Source: Streptomyces sp. NBC_01262 (GTDB lineage Bacteria; Actinomycetota; Actinomycetes; Streptomycetales; Streptomycetaceae). Taken from it: a stretch of DNA of 64,000 nucleotides. The position numbers were made by a program, and so were the translations under genes. Shown piece by piece: positions 42,300 to 51,494 of the stretch. The notes below the pieces were generated by a model. That model saw only the letters and a list, made by a program, of their open reading frames with translations, searched no databases and had not been told where the DNA came from. Where the stretch lies: positions 1,364,001 to 1,428,000 of the forward strand of contig NZ_CP108462.1 in assembly GCF_036226365.1 (NCBI RefSeq), in the 5' to 3' direction. Positions within the stretch are counted from its first letter, which is position 1, and each line of letters opens with the position of its first letter.

Positions 42300-44233
42300 C
42301 CGGTGGGCCGGGTGGTGAAGGTGCCCCGGCCCTGGGTGCGGCTGCGCAGGCGCGTCGCGTAGCCGAACAGCTCGGCGAGCGGCACGGTGGCGGTGAGCAC
42401 CGCCGTGCCGGCCCGGGCGACGGAGCCGCTGACGCGGCCGCGTCGTGCGGCCAGGTCGCCGAGCACCCCGCCGATCGCGTCGTCGGGCACGGTGACCGTG
42501 ACCTCGGCCACCGGTTCCAGGAGCACCATCGCGCTTGCGCGCAGGGCTTCCCGCAGGGCCATGCGTCCGGCCGTACGGAACGCCATCTCCGAGGAGTCCT
42601 TGGGATGGGTGGCCCCGTCGGTCAGGGTGACCCGCAGCCCGGTCACCGGGTGACCGCCCAGCGGCCCCTCGGCCAGGGCGTCCCGGCAGCCGGCCTCGAC
42701 CGCCTGGACGTAGCTCTGCGGGACCCGGCCGCCGACGACTGCGGACCGGAAGCCGAAGCCCTCCTCCATCGGCTCCACGTCGAGGACGACATGGGCGAAC
42801 TGCCCGGCGCCGCCGTCCTGTTTGACGTGCCGGTACACCAGCCCGGACACCCCGCGGCCGACCGTCTCCCGGTAGGCGACCCGGGGCCGGCCGACGGCGA
42901 TGTCCAGCCCGGCGGCACGGCGGATCCTCTCCACCGCCACCTCCAGGTGGAGCTCGCCCAGGCCCGACAGCACGGTCTGGCCGGTCTCGGGATCGGTCCT
43001 GACCACCAGCGAGGGATCCTCCTCGGCCAGCCGCGCCAGCGCCGGTACCAGCCGGTCGCTGTCGGTGTTCCTGGCCGCCTCGACCGCCACCGAGACCACC
43101 GGATCGGCGACGACCGGCGGTTCGAGGAGCAGCGGAGCCGCCGGGTCGCACAGCGTGGCCCCGGCGCGGGCGGCCTTCGGCCCGACCAGCGCGACGATGT
43201 CCCCGGCCACCGCCCGGTCCACCTCCTGGTGGCGGTCGGCCTGCACCCGCAGGATCCGGCTGATCCGCTCCCTGCGCCCCGCACCCACGTCCAGCACCGC
43301 CTCTCCCTTCCCGATGGTTCCCGAGAACACCCGTACGTACGTCAGCCGCCCCGTCGCTGTGGAGTTCACCTTGAACGCCAGCGCCGCGAACGGCGCCACC
43401 GGGTCCGCCCGGGGCGGCGGCAGGTAGGCCACCACCGCGTCCAGCAGCGGCTCGATCCCCCGGTTGCGGTACGCCGAACCGCACAGCACCACCACGCCCT
43501 CGCCGGTACGGGTCAGGTCGCGCAGCGCGCGGGCCAGCGTCCCGTCGGACACCGCGGACCGCGCGCAGAACTCCTCCAGCGCGGCCGGGTGGAGCTCCGC
43601 CACCGCTTCCTCCAGCAGTGCGCGGCGCCGCCGCGCCTCGTCCCGCAGCCCCTCCGGTACGGGGCCCTCCGCGAACGCGTCGGCGCTCCACACCAGGGAC
43701 CGCATGCGCAGCAGATCCACCACTCCGGTGAAGCCGTCCTCCTTCCCGATCGGCAACTGGACGACCAGCGGGGCCGGATGCAACCGCTCACGGATCGAGT
43801 CGACCGCCGTGTCGAGGTCGGCGCCGGCGCGGTCCAGCTTGTTCACGAACGCGATCCGCGGCACCCCGTGTCTGTCGGCCTGCCGCCACACCGACTCGCT
43901 CTGCGGCTCGACTCCGGCAACGGCGTCGAACACCGCGATCGCGCCGTCGAGCACGCGCAGCGAGCGCTCCACCTCGTCGGAGAAGTCGACATGGCCCGGG
44001 GTGTCGATGAGGTTGATCCGGTGGCCGTCCCAGGCGCAGCTCACCGCCGCGGCGAAGATGGTGATGCCACGATCGCGCTCCTGGGAGTCGAAGTCGGTGA
44101 CGGTCGTCCCGTCGTGCACCTCACCACGCTTGTGGGTGGTCCCGGTGGCGTAGAGGATCCGTTCGGTGACGGTGGTCTTGCCGGCATCCACGTGGGCGAG
44201 AATGCCAAGATTGCGGTACAGGTCGGTGCGCAC
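42257..44233 (-). CDS. Elongation factor G paralogue
   Basis: A 658-residue translational GTPase from GTG 44233. G motifs are intact: [22 protein letters not shown] and NKLD. Domains II to V follow. It is about 40 residues shorter than canonical EF-G. It stands alone, not in a str operon with rpsL/rpsG/tuf, so it is a second EF-G rather than the housekeeping one. Ribosome recycling, stress or antibiotic protection are possible; it is not clearly a TetM-type protein. Divergent small gene upstream is unrelated. Confidence 0.85.
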   Translation of the reverse strand: MRTDLYRNLGILAHVDAGKTTVTERILYATGTTHKRGEVHDGTTVTDFDSQERDRGITIFAAAVSCAWDGHRINLIDTPGHVDFSDEVERSLRVLDGAIAVFDAVAGVEPQSESVWRQADRHGVPRIAFVNKLDRAGADLDTAVDSIRERLHPAPLVVQLPIGKEDGFTGVVDLLRMRSLVWSADAFAEGPVPEGLRDEARRRRALLEEAVAELHPAALEEFCARSAVSDGTLARALRDLTRTGEGVVVLCGSAYRNRGIEPLLDAVVAYLPPPRADPVAPFAALAFKVNSTATGRLTYVRVFSGTIGKGEAVLDVGAGRRERISRILRVQADRHQEVDRAVAGDIVALVGPKAARAGATLCDPAAPLLLEPPVVADPVVSVAVEAARNTDSDRLVPALARLAEEDPSLVVRTDPETGQTVLSGLGELHLEVAVERIRRAAGLDIAVGRPRVAYRETVGRGVSGLVYRHVKQDGGAGQFAHVVLDVEPMEEGFGFRSAVVGGRVPQSYVQAVEAGCRDALAEGPLGGHPVTGLRVTLTDGATHPKDSSEMAFRTAGRMALREALRASAMVLLEPVAEVTVTVPDDAIGGVLGDLAARRGRVSGSVARAGTAVLTATVPLAELFGYATRLRSRTQGRGTFTTRPTGYAPAPLGASSPAR

Positions 44234-44311
44234 GGCGCATGGCCTTTCAAGGTGATCCTGAACAGAGCAGCGCGATTCCCGCGCGGAACGCCCCGCAGAC
44301 CTGCGGTCAGG

Positions 44312-44461
44312 TCAGGCGTTCGCCACGGACATCCGGTTCCGGCCGCGCAGCCGGCACCGGGCGCCGCAGGACACCAGGATCACCTCGTACCGTGACCGGG
44401 GAATCCGGGGAGCGACGACAGCGGTGCGGATACGCACGGCCGGGCTCCCCTCACTCGTCAC
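44312..44461 (-). CDS. Possible 49-residue Arg-rich small protein
   Basis: This 335-bp gap (44234-44568) contains one short frame with strongly GC-biased third positions, from GTG 44461 to TGA 44312. It encodes a basic peptide with IRTAVVAPRIPRSRYEVILV and a CGARC motif, ending NRMSVANA. No ribosome site is obvious, and I do not recognise the family. It could be a real small regulator, a peptide or chance. Confidence 0.35.
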   Translation of the reverse strand: MTSEGSPAVRIRTAVVAPRIPRSRYEVILVSCGARCRLRGRNRMSVANA

Positions 44462-44568
44462 GGTGCGCGCCGCGATGCGGATGCCGATGCGGATGCGGTG
44501 GCGGCGCGCGATTCGTGGCGAGTTTAGCGAGGCCGCCACAGCCGGTGCACCGGGTTTTCCCCTCGGAA

Positions 44569-46062
44569 TCAGTGGCCGCTGAAGCGCCGTACGGCCTCGC
44601 CGAGGACGGCCACTCCTTCGCCGATCTCGGTCGGGGTGCTGGCGGCGTAGCCGAGGACGAGGCCCGGCGCGGCCGGGCGCTGGCGGTGCCAGGACAGGGG
44701 CTGGACCTTGACGCCGCGTGCGAGCGCGGCGGCGGCGAGGCGTGTGTCGGTGAAGGCGCAGTCGCCCTTGAAGGTGACCATCAGGTGCAGGCCGGCGGCC
44801 GCGCCGTGCACGACGGTGCCCGGCAGGTGGGTGCGGACGGCGTCGATCGTCGCGTCCCGGCGGCGGCGGTGGCGCCTGCGGACCAGGCGCAGGTGGCGCT
44901 CCAGCTCGCCGGACTCCATGAGGCGGGCCAGCACGAGCTGCGGCAGTACGGAGGTGCCGAGGTCGGCGAACCGCTTGGCCTCCACCAGGGCGTCGAGGTA
45001 TTTGGGCGGGGCGAGCAGCCAGCCCAGGCGCAGGGCGGGGGCCAGCAGTTTGGAGACGCTTCCGGTGTAGACGACCCGGTCGGCGAGGACCGACCGCAGG
45101 GCCGGTACGGGCGGCCGGTCGTAGCGGTGCTCGGCGTCGTAGTCGTCCTCGATGACCAGGCCGCCGTCGGCCGCCCAGGCCATCAGCTCGCGCCGCCGTT
45201 CGCCGCCGAGCACGACCCCGGTGGGGAACTGGTGGGCCGGGGTGAGCAGGACGGCCGGAGCGCCGGTGGCGCGCAGCGCGTCCACGCGTACGCCGTCGGA
45301 GTCGACGGGGACGGCCGGGGTGTCCAGAGCGCCGTCGCGCAGGTGCTGGCGCACCCCGAGCGAGCCGGGGTCCTCCACGGCGACCTCGCGGATCCCGTCG
45401 CGGCGGAGCACCCGGGTGAGCAGGGTGAGCGTCTGGGCGGTGCCGGAGACGATGACGACCTCGTCCGGGTCCGCCCTGATCCCGCGGTTGCGGGCCAGCC
45501 AGTTGGCGACGGCGAGCCGCAGCGCCGGTGCCCCGCGGGGGTCGCCGTATCCGAAGTCGGCCGCCGAGAGGCCGGTGAGCACCGACCGTTCGGCGCGCAG
45601 CCATGCCGTACGCGGAAAGGCGGCCAGGTCGGGCACGCCGGGCGTCAGGTCGATGCGAGCCGTGGCCGCCCGCATCGCGTCGAAGACGTCGGCGCCGGGC
45701 GGGCCGGTGAACAGCGCGCTCGTGGGCGGCGGGGCGACGGGCGCGGGCGACCACGCCGCCGCCGGTGGAGCGGCGACGACGATCGTGCCGCTCCTCCCCC
45801 GGCCGGCCGCGTGTCCGTCCTCGACCAGGCGCTGGTAGGCCTCGGTGACCACGCCACGGGACACCCGCAGTTCGCCCGCCAGCACCCGGGTGGCCGGCAG
45901 CCGGCTCCCCACGGGCAGCCGGCCGTCCGAGATCGCCTGCCGCAGCCGCCGGGCCAGCCAGTCCGAGAGCCCGCCGGGCGGGGCGTCGGCGGTATCGAGC
46001 TGGAGGAAGTCGGACCCGGAGGTTTTGGACCTGTCATCCGGTCTGTCTTTGGACCTGTCCAC
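44569..46062 (-). CDS. MocR/PdxR-family regulator with aminotransferase domain
   Basis: A 497-residue protein from GTG 46062, apparently leaderless. The GntR-type winged helix (LPATRVLAGELRVSRGVVTEAY) is at residues 45-90; the fold-type I aminotransferase domain follows with PLP Lys in YTGSVSKLLAPALRLGW and IEDDYDAEHRY. MocR proteins bind direct repeats and sense PLP or amino acid adducts. A 12-bp direct repeat overlaps its start codon region and reaches toward the divergent methyltransferase-GNAT gene, the likely target. Confidence 0.88.
   Translation of the reverse strand: MDRSKDRPDDRSKTSGSDFLQLDTADAPPGGLSDWLARRLRQAISDGRLPVGSRLPATRVLAGELRVSRGVVTEAYQRLVEDGHAAGRGRSGTIVVAAPPAAAWSPAPVAPPPTSALFTGPPGADVFDAMRAATARIDLTPGVPDLAAFPRTAWLRAERSVLTGLSAADFGYGDPRGAPALRLAVANWLARNRGIRADPDEVVIVSGTAQTLTLLTRVLRRDGIREVAVEDPGSLGVRQHLRDGALDTPAVPVDSDGVRVDALRATGAPAVLLTPAHQFPTGVVLGGERRRELMAWAADGGLVIEDDYDAEHRYDRPPVPALRSVLADRVVYTGSVSKLLAPALRLGWLLAPPKYLDALVEAKRFADLGTSVLPQLVLARLMESGELERHLRLVRRRHRRRRDATIDAVRTHLPGTVVHGAAAGLHLMVTFKGDCAFTDTRLAAAALARGVKVQPLSWHRQRPAAPGLVLGYAASTPTEIGEGVAVLGEAVRRFSGH
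46024..46059. promoter_or_regulatory. Direct-repeat operator candidate for the MocR regulator
   Basis: TTTGGACCTGTC occurs at 46024-46035 and 46048-46059, 24 bp apart, each followed by a CCGG. The repeat covers the first codons of the MocR gene (visible as DRSK twice in its protein) and lies 33-68 bases before the divergent gene. Direct repeats are the known binding mode for MocR proteins. Confidence 0.6.
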
Positions 46063-46091
46063 CGGACCATAGTGCCAGCAGGCTGGACCGC

Positions 46092-47438
46092 ATGGACAGC
46101 ATGAACAGCTACGTACACGGTTATTCGGAGCACGAGACCCGGCGGCTCGGTGACCAGGCGGACACCCTGGCCGCGCTCCTGCACTCCGGAACCGCCTACC
46201 CCGCCGGCAGCCGGGTGCTGGAGGTCGGCTGCGGGGTCGGCGCCCAGACGGTGCACCTGGTCGGCAGCAGCCCGGGAGCGCACCTCACCGCCGTCGACAT
46301 CTCCGACGACTCGCTCGCGCTGGCCCGCGCCCGGGTGGCCGCCCACGCCCCCGGCGCGGCGGTGGATTTCCGCCGCGCCGACCTGCTCGACCTGCCCTTC
46401 CCCGACGCCTCCTTCGACCACCTCTTCGTCTGCTTCGTCCTGGAACACCTGCCGGATCCCCGGCTCGCCCTCTCCTCGCTGCGGCGCGTGCTGCGCCCCG
46501 GCGGCACCCTCACCGTGATCGAGGGCGACCACGACTCGGCCTTCTTCCACCCCGCGAGCCGCTACGCCCGGGCGGCGATCGGCCACCAGGTCCGGCTGCA
46601 GTCCATCGCCGGGGGAAACGCACTGCTCGGCAGGCAGTTGCAGCCGCTGATCGCCGGTGCCGGATACCAGGACGTCACCGTCCGACCGCGTACGGTCTAC
46701 GCCGACCCCAGCCGCCCCGAGCTGGTGGACGGCTTCACCCGCAACACCTTCATCGCCATGATCGAGTCCGTACGGGACGACGCCCTGGCCGCCGGCCTCA
46801 CCACCCCCGCCGACTGGGACCGGGGCATCGCCGACCTGCACCGGACCGCGGACGACGGCGGGACCTTCCACTACACCTTCTTCAAGGCCACAGCCGTGAA
46901 CCCGACGGCCGGGCCCGCCTTCCGCAGCGCCACCGACAGCGACATCCCGGCCCTCGTCGCCCTCATCGAGTCCGCCTACCGCGGCGATTCCAGCCGGACC
47001 GGCTGGACCACCGAGGCCGATCTCCTCCAGGGCCCCCGCACGGACCCCGACGGCGTCGCGGCCGTCATCCACGGGACCGGCAGCCGCATGATCGCCGTCG
47101 AGGCGGACGGCCGGCTCGTCGCCTGCTGCCAGCTCGAGAACCGCGGCGGCCACGCCTACTTCGGCATGTTCGCGGTGCGGCCCGGCCTTCAGGGCGGCGG
47201 CCTCGGCAAGCAGATCCTCGCCGAGGCGGAGCGCTTCGCGCACCAGGAGTGGGGCGCGGACGAGATGCACATGACGGTGATCTCCGCCCGCGAGGACCTC
47301 ATCGCCTACTACGTACGCCGCGGCTACACCCGCACCGGCGAGATGAGCCCCTTCCCGTACGGCGAGGAGCGGGTCGGCCTGCCCACCCGCGACGATCTGC
47401 GGTTCGAGCTGCTGGTGAAGGAGCTGAAGGGTTTTTGA
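46092..47438 (+). CDS. Methyltransferase-GNAT acetyltransferase fusion protein
   Basis: A 448-residue two-domain protein from ATG 46092. Residues 1-270: class I methyltransferase with VLEVGCGVGAQTVHLVG, TAVDISDDSLALARARV and LRRVLRPGGTLTVIEGDH. Residues 275-448: GNAT fold with FGMFAVRPGLQGGGLGKQIL and AREDLIAYYVRRGYTRTGE. The methyltransferase half resembles small-molecule C/O-methylases. One substrate may receive both methyl and acetyl groups. Divergent from the MocR gene with 29 bp between; control by it is likely. Confidence 0.82.
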   Translation: MDSMNSYVHGYSEHETRRLGDQADTLAALLHSGTAYPAGSRVLEVGCGVGAQTVHLVGSSPGAHLTAVDISDDSLALARARVAAHAPGAAVDFRRADLLDLPFPDASFDHLFVCFVLEHLPDPRLALSSLRRVLRPGGTLTVIEGDHDSAFFHPASRYARAAIGHQVRLQSIAGGNALLGRQLQPLIAGAGYQDVTVRPRTVYADPSRPELVDGFTRNTFIAMIESVRDDALAAGLTTPADWDRGIADLHRTADDGGTFHYTFFKATAVNPTAGPAFRSATDSDIPALVALIESAYRGDSSRTGWTTEADLLQGPRTDPDGVAAVIHGTGSRMIAVEADGRLVACCQLENRGGHAYFGMFAVRPGLQGGGLGKQILAEAERFAHQEWGADEMHMTVISAREDLIAYYVRRGYTRTGEMSPFPYGEERVGLPTRDDLRFELLVKELKGF

Positions 47439-47447
47439 TGGTTTCCC
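47432..47447. promoter_or_regulatory. TTTTTGATGG motif, copy 1 (candidate LacI-family site)
   Basis: TTTTTGATGGTTTCCC spans the stop codon of the fusion gene and lies 83 bases before the SDR start. It matches 14 of 16 bases of the copy at 51439-51454 next to the LacI gene. It may put the SDR-Gfo/Idh operon under that LacI protein. Confidence 0.45.
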
Positions 47448-47529
47448 GCGCTTGACGCCTCCGCCGGCTGCCCGCAGGCTCGAAGCGCCCGCACATCCGG
47501 GTCGCGCCATCCGCACGCAAGGAGCACCC

Positions 47530-48306
47530 GTGGCACTGCTGGACCGCAAAGTCGTCCTCGTCAGCGGGGGCACCCAGGGCGTCGGCGCGGCGGTCGCCCG
47601 GGCCGCCGCCCGCGAGGGGGCCGTCGTCGCGGTGACCGGACGGCGGCCGGAGCCGGGTGAGGCGCTGGTGGCCGAACTGCGCAAGGGCGGCGCGGACGCG
47701 ATGTTCGTACGTACGGATGTCGCCGACCCGGCGCAGGCGCAGGCCTCGGTCGCGGCGGTGCTCGCGGCGCACGGCCGCGTGGACTGCCTGGTGAACGCGG
47801 CGGGGCTCACCTCGCGGGGCACGCTGCTGGACACCACGCCCGAGCTGTTCGACGCCCATGTGGCGATCAACCTGCGGGGTCCGTTCTTCACCATGCAGGC
47901 CGTGGTGCGGGACATGGTGGCCCGTAAGGCGCCCGGCACCGTCGTCAATGTCATCACCTCCTCCGAGCACGGGGGCCAGCCGTTCCTGGCCCCCTATGTC
48001 GCCGCCAAGGCCGGGCTGGCGGGCCTCACGCGGAACGCGGCCCACGCCCACCGCTGGGACCGGGTCCGGATCAACGGCGTGAACATCGGCTGGACGGAGA
48101 CCGAGGGCGAGGACGCCACGCAGCGCGAGTTCCACGGGGCGGACGACGGCTGGCGCGAGCGGGCCGCGGCCACGCTGCCGATGGGCAAGCTCGGCCAGGC
48201 CGACGAGATCGCCGAGTTCATCGTGTTCCTGCTCTCGGAGCGCAGCGGTGTCGTCACCGGCTCCGTCATCGACTGGGACCAGAACGTCCTGGGCGGCCTG
48301 GACTGA
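47530..48306 (+). CDS. SDR oxidoreductase, first gene of sugar/polyol operon
   Basis: A 258-residue SDR from GTG 47530 with AAGGAG six bases upstream. Motifs: VVLVSGGTQGVGAAVARAAA, TGRRPEPGE, NAAGLTSRG, active Ser in VITSSEHGG, and YVAAKAG. GRR after beta2 suggests NADP. The tail WDQNVLGGLD is typical of sugar-alcohol SDRs near Gfo/Idh genes. The next gene follows after 54 bases. Confidence 0.8.
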   Translation: MALLDRKVVLVSGGTQGVGAAVARAAAREGAVVAVTGRRPEPGEALVAELRKGGADAMFVRTDVADPAQAQASVAAVLAAHGRVDCLVNAAGLTSRGTLLDTTPELFDAHVAINLRGPFFTMQAVVRDMVARKAPGTVVNVITSSEHGGQPFLAPYVAAKAGLAGLTRNAAHAHRWDRVRINGVNIGWTETEGEDATQREFHGADDGWRERAAATLPMGKLGQADEIAEFIVFLLSERSGVVTGSVIDWDQNVLGGLD

Positions 48307-48360
48307 CCCGGCGCGCCCCGCACGCACCACCAGAACCGCACTCCACGGAAGGTCACCCTC

Positions 48361-49377
48361 ATGCGTCTCGGTCTGATCGGTCTCGGAAGGATCGGCGCCT
48401 TTCACGCCGAGACGCTGACGCGGCTGACCGCCGTCGAATCCCTCGTCGTCACCGACGCCGTGCCGCAGACGGCCAAGCGCCTCGCCGACCGGCTCGACGT
48501 CGAGGTGGCCGACTCGGCCGCAGCCCTGCTGGCCTCCGGCGTGGACGGGGTCGTCATCGCCGCCGCGACCGACGCCCATCCCGAGCTCCTGCTGGCCGCC
48601 GTCGAGGCGGGCCTGCCGGTGTTCTGCGAGAAGCCGGTGGCCCGCAGCGCGGCCGAGGGCGTGGAGGTGCTGCGCCGGGTGTCGGGCTCCGGGGTGCAGG
48701 TGCAGATCGGCTACCCGCGCCGCTTCGACGAGGGCTTCATGGCGGCCCGCGCCGCCGTGGCGAGCGGCGAGCTGGGATGGCTGCACACGGTCCGCTCCAC
48801 CACGCTCGACCCGGCCCCTCCCCCGCCCGCCTACGTGGCGGTCTCCGGCGGCATCTTCCGCGACTGCTCCGTCCACGACTTCGACGCCGTCCGCTGGGTG
48901 ACCGGCCGCGAGGTCGTCGAGGTGTACGCGGCCGGCGGCAACCGGGGCGCCGACTTCTTCCGGGAGGCCGGCGACGCCGACACCGCCTCGGCCGTGCTCA
49001 CCCTGGACGACGGGACGCTGGCCGTGGTGTCCAACTCCCGCTACAACCCCCGTGGCTACGACGTACGCCTGGAGCTGCACGGCTCCGAGGACAGCATCGC
49101 CGTCGGCCTGGAGGACCGCCTGCCGCTGCGCTCGGTCGAGCCCGGCGCCACCTTCCCGGCCGGCCGGCCGCACGACTTCTTCATCGACCGCTTCGGGGCG
49201 GCCTTCCGCGCCGAACTGGCCGCCTTCACCGAGGTCGTCGCCGGGCGGCGTACCTCTCCCTGCACGATCGCCGACGCCCTGGAGACCGGCTGGATCGCCG
49301 AGGCCTGCACCCTCTCGCTCGCCGAGCACCGGCCGGTCCGCGTGGACGAGGTTCGCACGGACGGAGTACGCGGATGA
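48361..49377 (+). CDS. Gfo/Idh/MocA oxidoreductase, inositol-dehydrogenase-like
   Basis: A 338-residue protein from ATG 48361. The Rossmann start is RLGLIGLGRIGAFHAETL, the catalytic Lys is in VFCEKPVARS and the Asp/His pair in RDCSVHDFDAVRW, as in myo-inositol 2-dehydrogenase. It oxidises a cyclitol or sugar with NAD. The ATG of the next Gfo/Idh gene overlaps its stop. Confidence 0.85.
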   Translation: MRLGLIGLGRIGAFHAETLTRLTAVESLVVTDAVPQTAKRLADRLDVEVADSAAALLASGVDGVVIAAATDAHPELLLAAVEAGLPVFCEKPVARSAAEGVEVLRRVSGSGVQVQIGYPRRFDEGFMAARAAVASGELGWLHTVRSTTLDPAPPPPAYVAVSGGIFRDCSVHDFDAVRWVTGREVVEVYAAGGNRGADFFREAGDADTASAVLTLDDGTLAVVSNSRYNPRGYDVRLELHGSEDSIAVGLEDRLPLRSVEPGATFPAGRPHDFFIDRFGAAFRAELAAFTEVVAGRRTSPCTIADALETGWIAEACTLSLAEHRPVRVDEVRTDGVRG

Positions 49378-50417
49378 CCGGGACCCCGCCCCTGCCCCTG
49401 CCCCTGCGTATCGGCGTCCTGGGCGCCGCCCGCATCTCCGAGCTGTCCATCGCCGGTCCCGCCCGGACTGCCGGGCACCGCCTGGTCGCCGTCGCGGCAC
49501 GCGACCGGAGCCGGGCGGAGCGGTTCGCCGCCCTGCACGGCGTGGAGCGGGTGCTCGGCTCGTACGAGGAGGTCATCGCCGATCCGGAGGTCGAGGCGGT
49601 CTACAACCCGCTGGCCAACGCCCTGCACGCGCCGTGGAACCTCGCCGCCGTGCGGGCCGGCAAGCATGTGCTCACCGAGAAGCCCTCCGCGAGCAACGCC
49701 GAGGAGGCACGCGAGGTCCGCGACGCCGCGGCGGCTGCCGGTGTGACGGTCATGGAGGGCTTCCACTACCTCTACCACCCGGTGACGCGGCGTCTGCACG
49801 AGCTGCTGGACTCCGGCGAACTGGGCGAACTGCGCGCGGTGGAGGCGGACATGATCATGCCCGCTCCCGACGACACCGATCCCCGCTGGTCGTACGAGCT
49901 CGCGGGCGGCGCCCTCATGGACCTGGGCTGCTACAGCCTGCACGCGAACCGGGCTCTCGCCCCCTGGGCCGGCGGCGCACCGCGCCTGGCCAAGGCGCGC
50001 GGCGGGGAGCGGGCGGGGCGGCCGGGGGTCGACGCGTGGCTGGAGGCCGAACTCGAGTTCCCCGGCGGCGCGACGGGCACGGCCCGCTGCCACATGGACG
50101 CCGACGAACTGCGCTTCACCTGCCGTGTCGTGGGCTCCCGTGGCGAGGCGACCGCCGCCAACTTCGTGCAGCCGCACATCGACGACCGCGTCACGGTGAC
50201 CACCCCCGCCGGACGGCGTGTCGAGGAACTGGGCCGCCGCTCCTCGTACACCTTCCAGCTTGAGGCCTTCGCCGCCCATCTGCGGGACGGCGCCGCGCTG
50301 CCCACCGGCGCGGACGACGCGGTGGCCACGATGGAGCTGATCGACGACTGCTACCGGGCCGCGGGCTTCGGCTGCCGCCCCCGGATCAGTGATGCGGGGC
50401 CGGGCCCGGCACGTTGA
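49374..50417 (+). CDS. Gfo/Idh/MocA oxidoreductase, second paralogue
   Basis: A 347-residue protein from ATG 49374. A PPLPLPLR start made by a CCCCTG microrepeat precedes RIGVLGAARISELSIAGPA; the catalytic Lys lies in VLTEKPSASN, with LMDLGCYSLHANRAL later. This subgroup resembles D-xylose/glucose-fructose type dehydrogenases. Two coupled Gfo/Idh enzymes suggest successive oxidation/reduction or epimerisation. The end overlaps the convergent LacI gene by 32 bases. Confidence 0.83.
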   Translation: MTGTPPLPLPLRIGVLGAARISELSIAGPARTAGHRLVAVAARDRSRAERFAALHGVERVLGSYEEVIADPEVEAVYNPLANALHAPWNLAAVRAGKHVLTEKPSASNAEEAREVRDAAAAAGVTVMEGFHYLYHPVTRRLHELLDSGELGELRAVEADMIMPAPDDTDPRWSYELAGGALMDLGCYSLHANRALAPWAGGAPRLAKARGGERAGRPGVDAWLEAELEFPGGATGTARCHMDADELRFTCRVVGSRGEATAANFVQPHIDDRVTVTTPAGRRVEELGRRSSYTFQLEAFAAHLRDGAALPTGADDAVATMELIDDCYRAAGFGCRPRISDAGPGPAR

Positions 50418-51429
50418 ACGGCGTCACGACCTGGATGCCGGCCGGCCAGGACACCACGGGCCCGGGCAGCGCGCCCTGCGCCTGCATGATGACGTGGCAG
50501 ACGCGCCGCATGTCCTGGCCCAGGTCGTGGTGAAGGACGGCTGAGAGCCGCCGGTCGCGCAGCAGCCGCAGATTGTCGTCGTCGAGGTCGTGGGCGACGA
50601 ACACCGCGCAGGGCCGCCCCAGGGCCTCGAAGGCATCGGCGGTGGCGAGATTGCCACCGCCGATGGAGTACACGGCCACGATGCCGGGGTCGTCGCGCAG
50701 CGCGTCGAGGGCGAGTTCGCGCAGCCGGTCGTCCAGCCCGCCGCTCTCGGTGATGTCGACGAGCGCGCGCTGCGGCTGCGTTTGCCGCATGGCGCTGCGG
50801 AACCCCATCTCGCGCTCCTCCTCGCCTCGGAAGGAGCCGCTGCTCAGGGTGATCAGCACATTGCCGGGACGATCGCCCAGCCACTGCCCGATGAGATACG
50901 CCGCGGTGGCGCCGGCGGCCCGGTTGTCGATGCCGACGTAGGCCAGGCGACGGCTGGTGGGCAGGTCGGTCACCAGGGTGACGACCGGGATGCCGCGGCG
51001 TACGAGCCTGGCGACGGCGGCGCTCACCTCGGGGCGGTCGGGCGCTTTGAGGACCACGCCCTGCGAGCCGCGGGCCGCGATGCGGTCGAGGGTGTCGACC
51101 AGGTCCTGCGTGGTGCAGGTCTCGCGGAAGTGGAAGCGGGACCGGATGACGGCGGGCCGCAGCGACGGCAGTTCCGCCTCCAGCGCCTTGCGGACGGCGG
51201 AGGAGAAGCGGCGGGGCGCCTCCATCACGATGTCGATGAGGAAGGTCCGCCCGGCGAGGCGGACCTGCGACCTCTGCCGGTCCAGATCCTCGATGGCCTG
51301 CCGCACCTCCTGCACCGTGCTGTCCCGCACCCCGCCACGGCGGTTGAGGACACGGTCGACGGTCGCCTCGCTCAGGCAGGCCTGGGCGGCGATCTCCCGG
51401 ATGCGGTACGGATGGCCCATGACAGCCAT
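50386..51429 (-). CDS. LacI-family transcriptional regulator
   Basis: A 347-residue protein from ATG 51429 (or 51420). The HTH is RIREIAAQACLSEATVDRVLNRRGGV; the hinge and the sugar-binding core follow (VAYSIGGGNL-like core: IVAVYSIGGGNLATADAFEA, AVFVAHDLDDDNLRLLRD). The effector is probably a sugar or cyclitol handled by the flanking enzymes. A TTTTTGATGG motif lies 10 bases before its start, consistent with autoregulation and control of the divergent PhyH gene. Confidence 0.86.
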   Translation of the reverse strand: MAVMGHPYRIREIAAQACLSEATVDRVLNRRGGVRDSTVQEVRQAIEDLDRQRSQVRLAGRTFLIDIVMEAPRRFSSAVRKALEAELPSLRPAVIRSRFHFRETCTTQDLVDTLDRIAARGSQGVVLKAPDRPEVSAAVARLVRRGIPVVTLVTDLPTSRRLAYVGIDNRAAGATAAYLIGQWLGDRPGNVLITLSSGSFRGEEEREMGFRSAMRQTQPQRALVDITESGGLDDRLRELALDALRDDPGIVAVYSIGGGNLATADAFEALGRPCAVFVAHDLDDDNLRLLRDRRLSAVLHHDLGQDMRRVCHVIMQAQGALPGPVVSWPAGIQVVTPFNVPGPAPHH

Positions 51430-51438
51430 GATGATGGT

Positions 51439-51454
51439 TTTTTGATGGATTCGC
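51439..51454. promoter_or_regulatory. TTTTTGATGG motif, copy 2 (candidate LacI-family site)
   Basis: TTTTTGATGGATTCGC lies between the divergent LacI and PhyH genes, 10 and 41 bases from their starts. It is not a clear palindrome. Copy 1 is at 47432-47447. Confidence 0.45.
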
Positions 51455-51494
51455 CAGGCCCGCCGCAGCGCCCCGGCTCCGTAGGCTTCGAGCC

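Noticed and set aside
42257..44233. Tetracycline ribosomal protection protein
   Set aside because: G motifs and length do not separate it from EF-G; no resistance genes are nearby. EF-G paralogue is the safer name.
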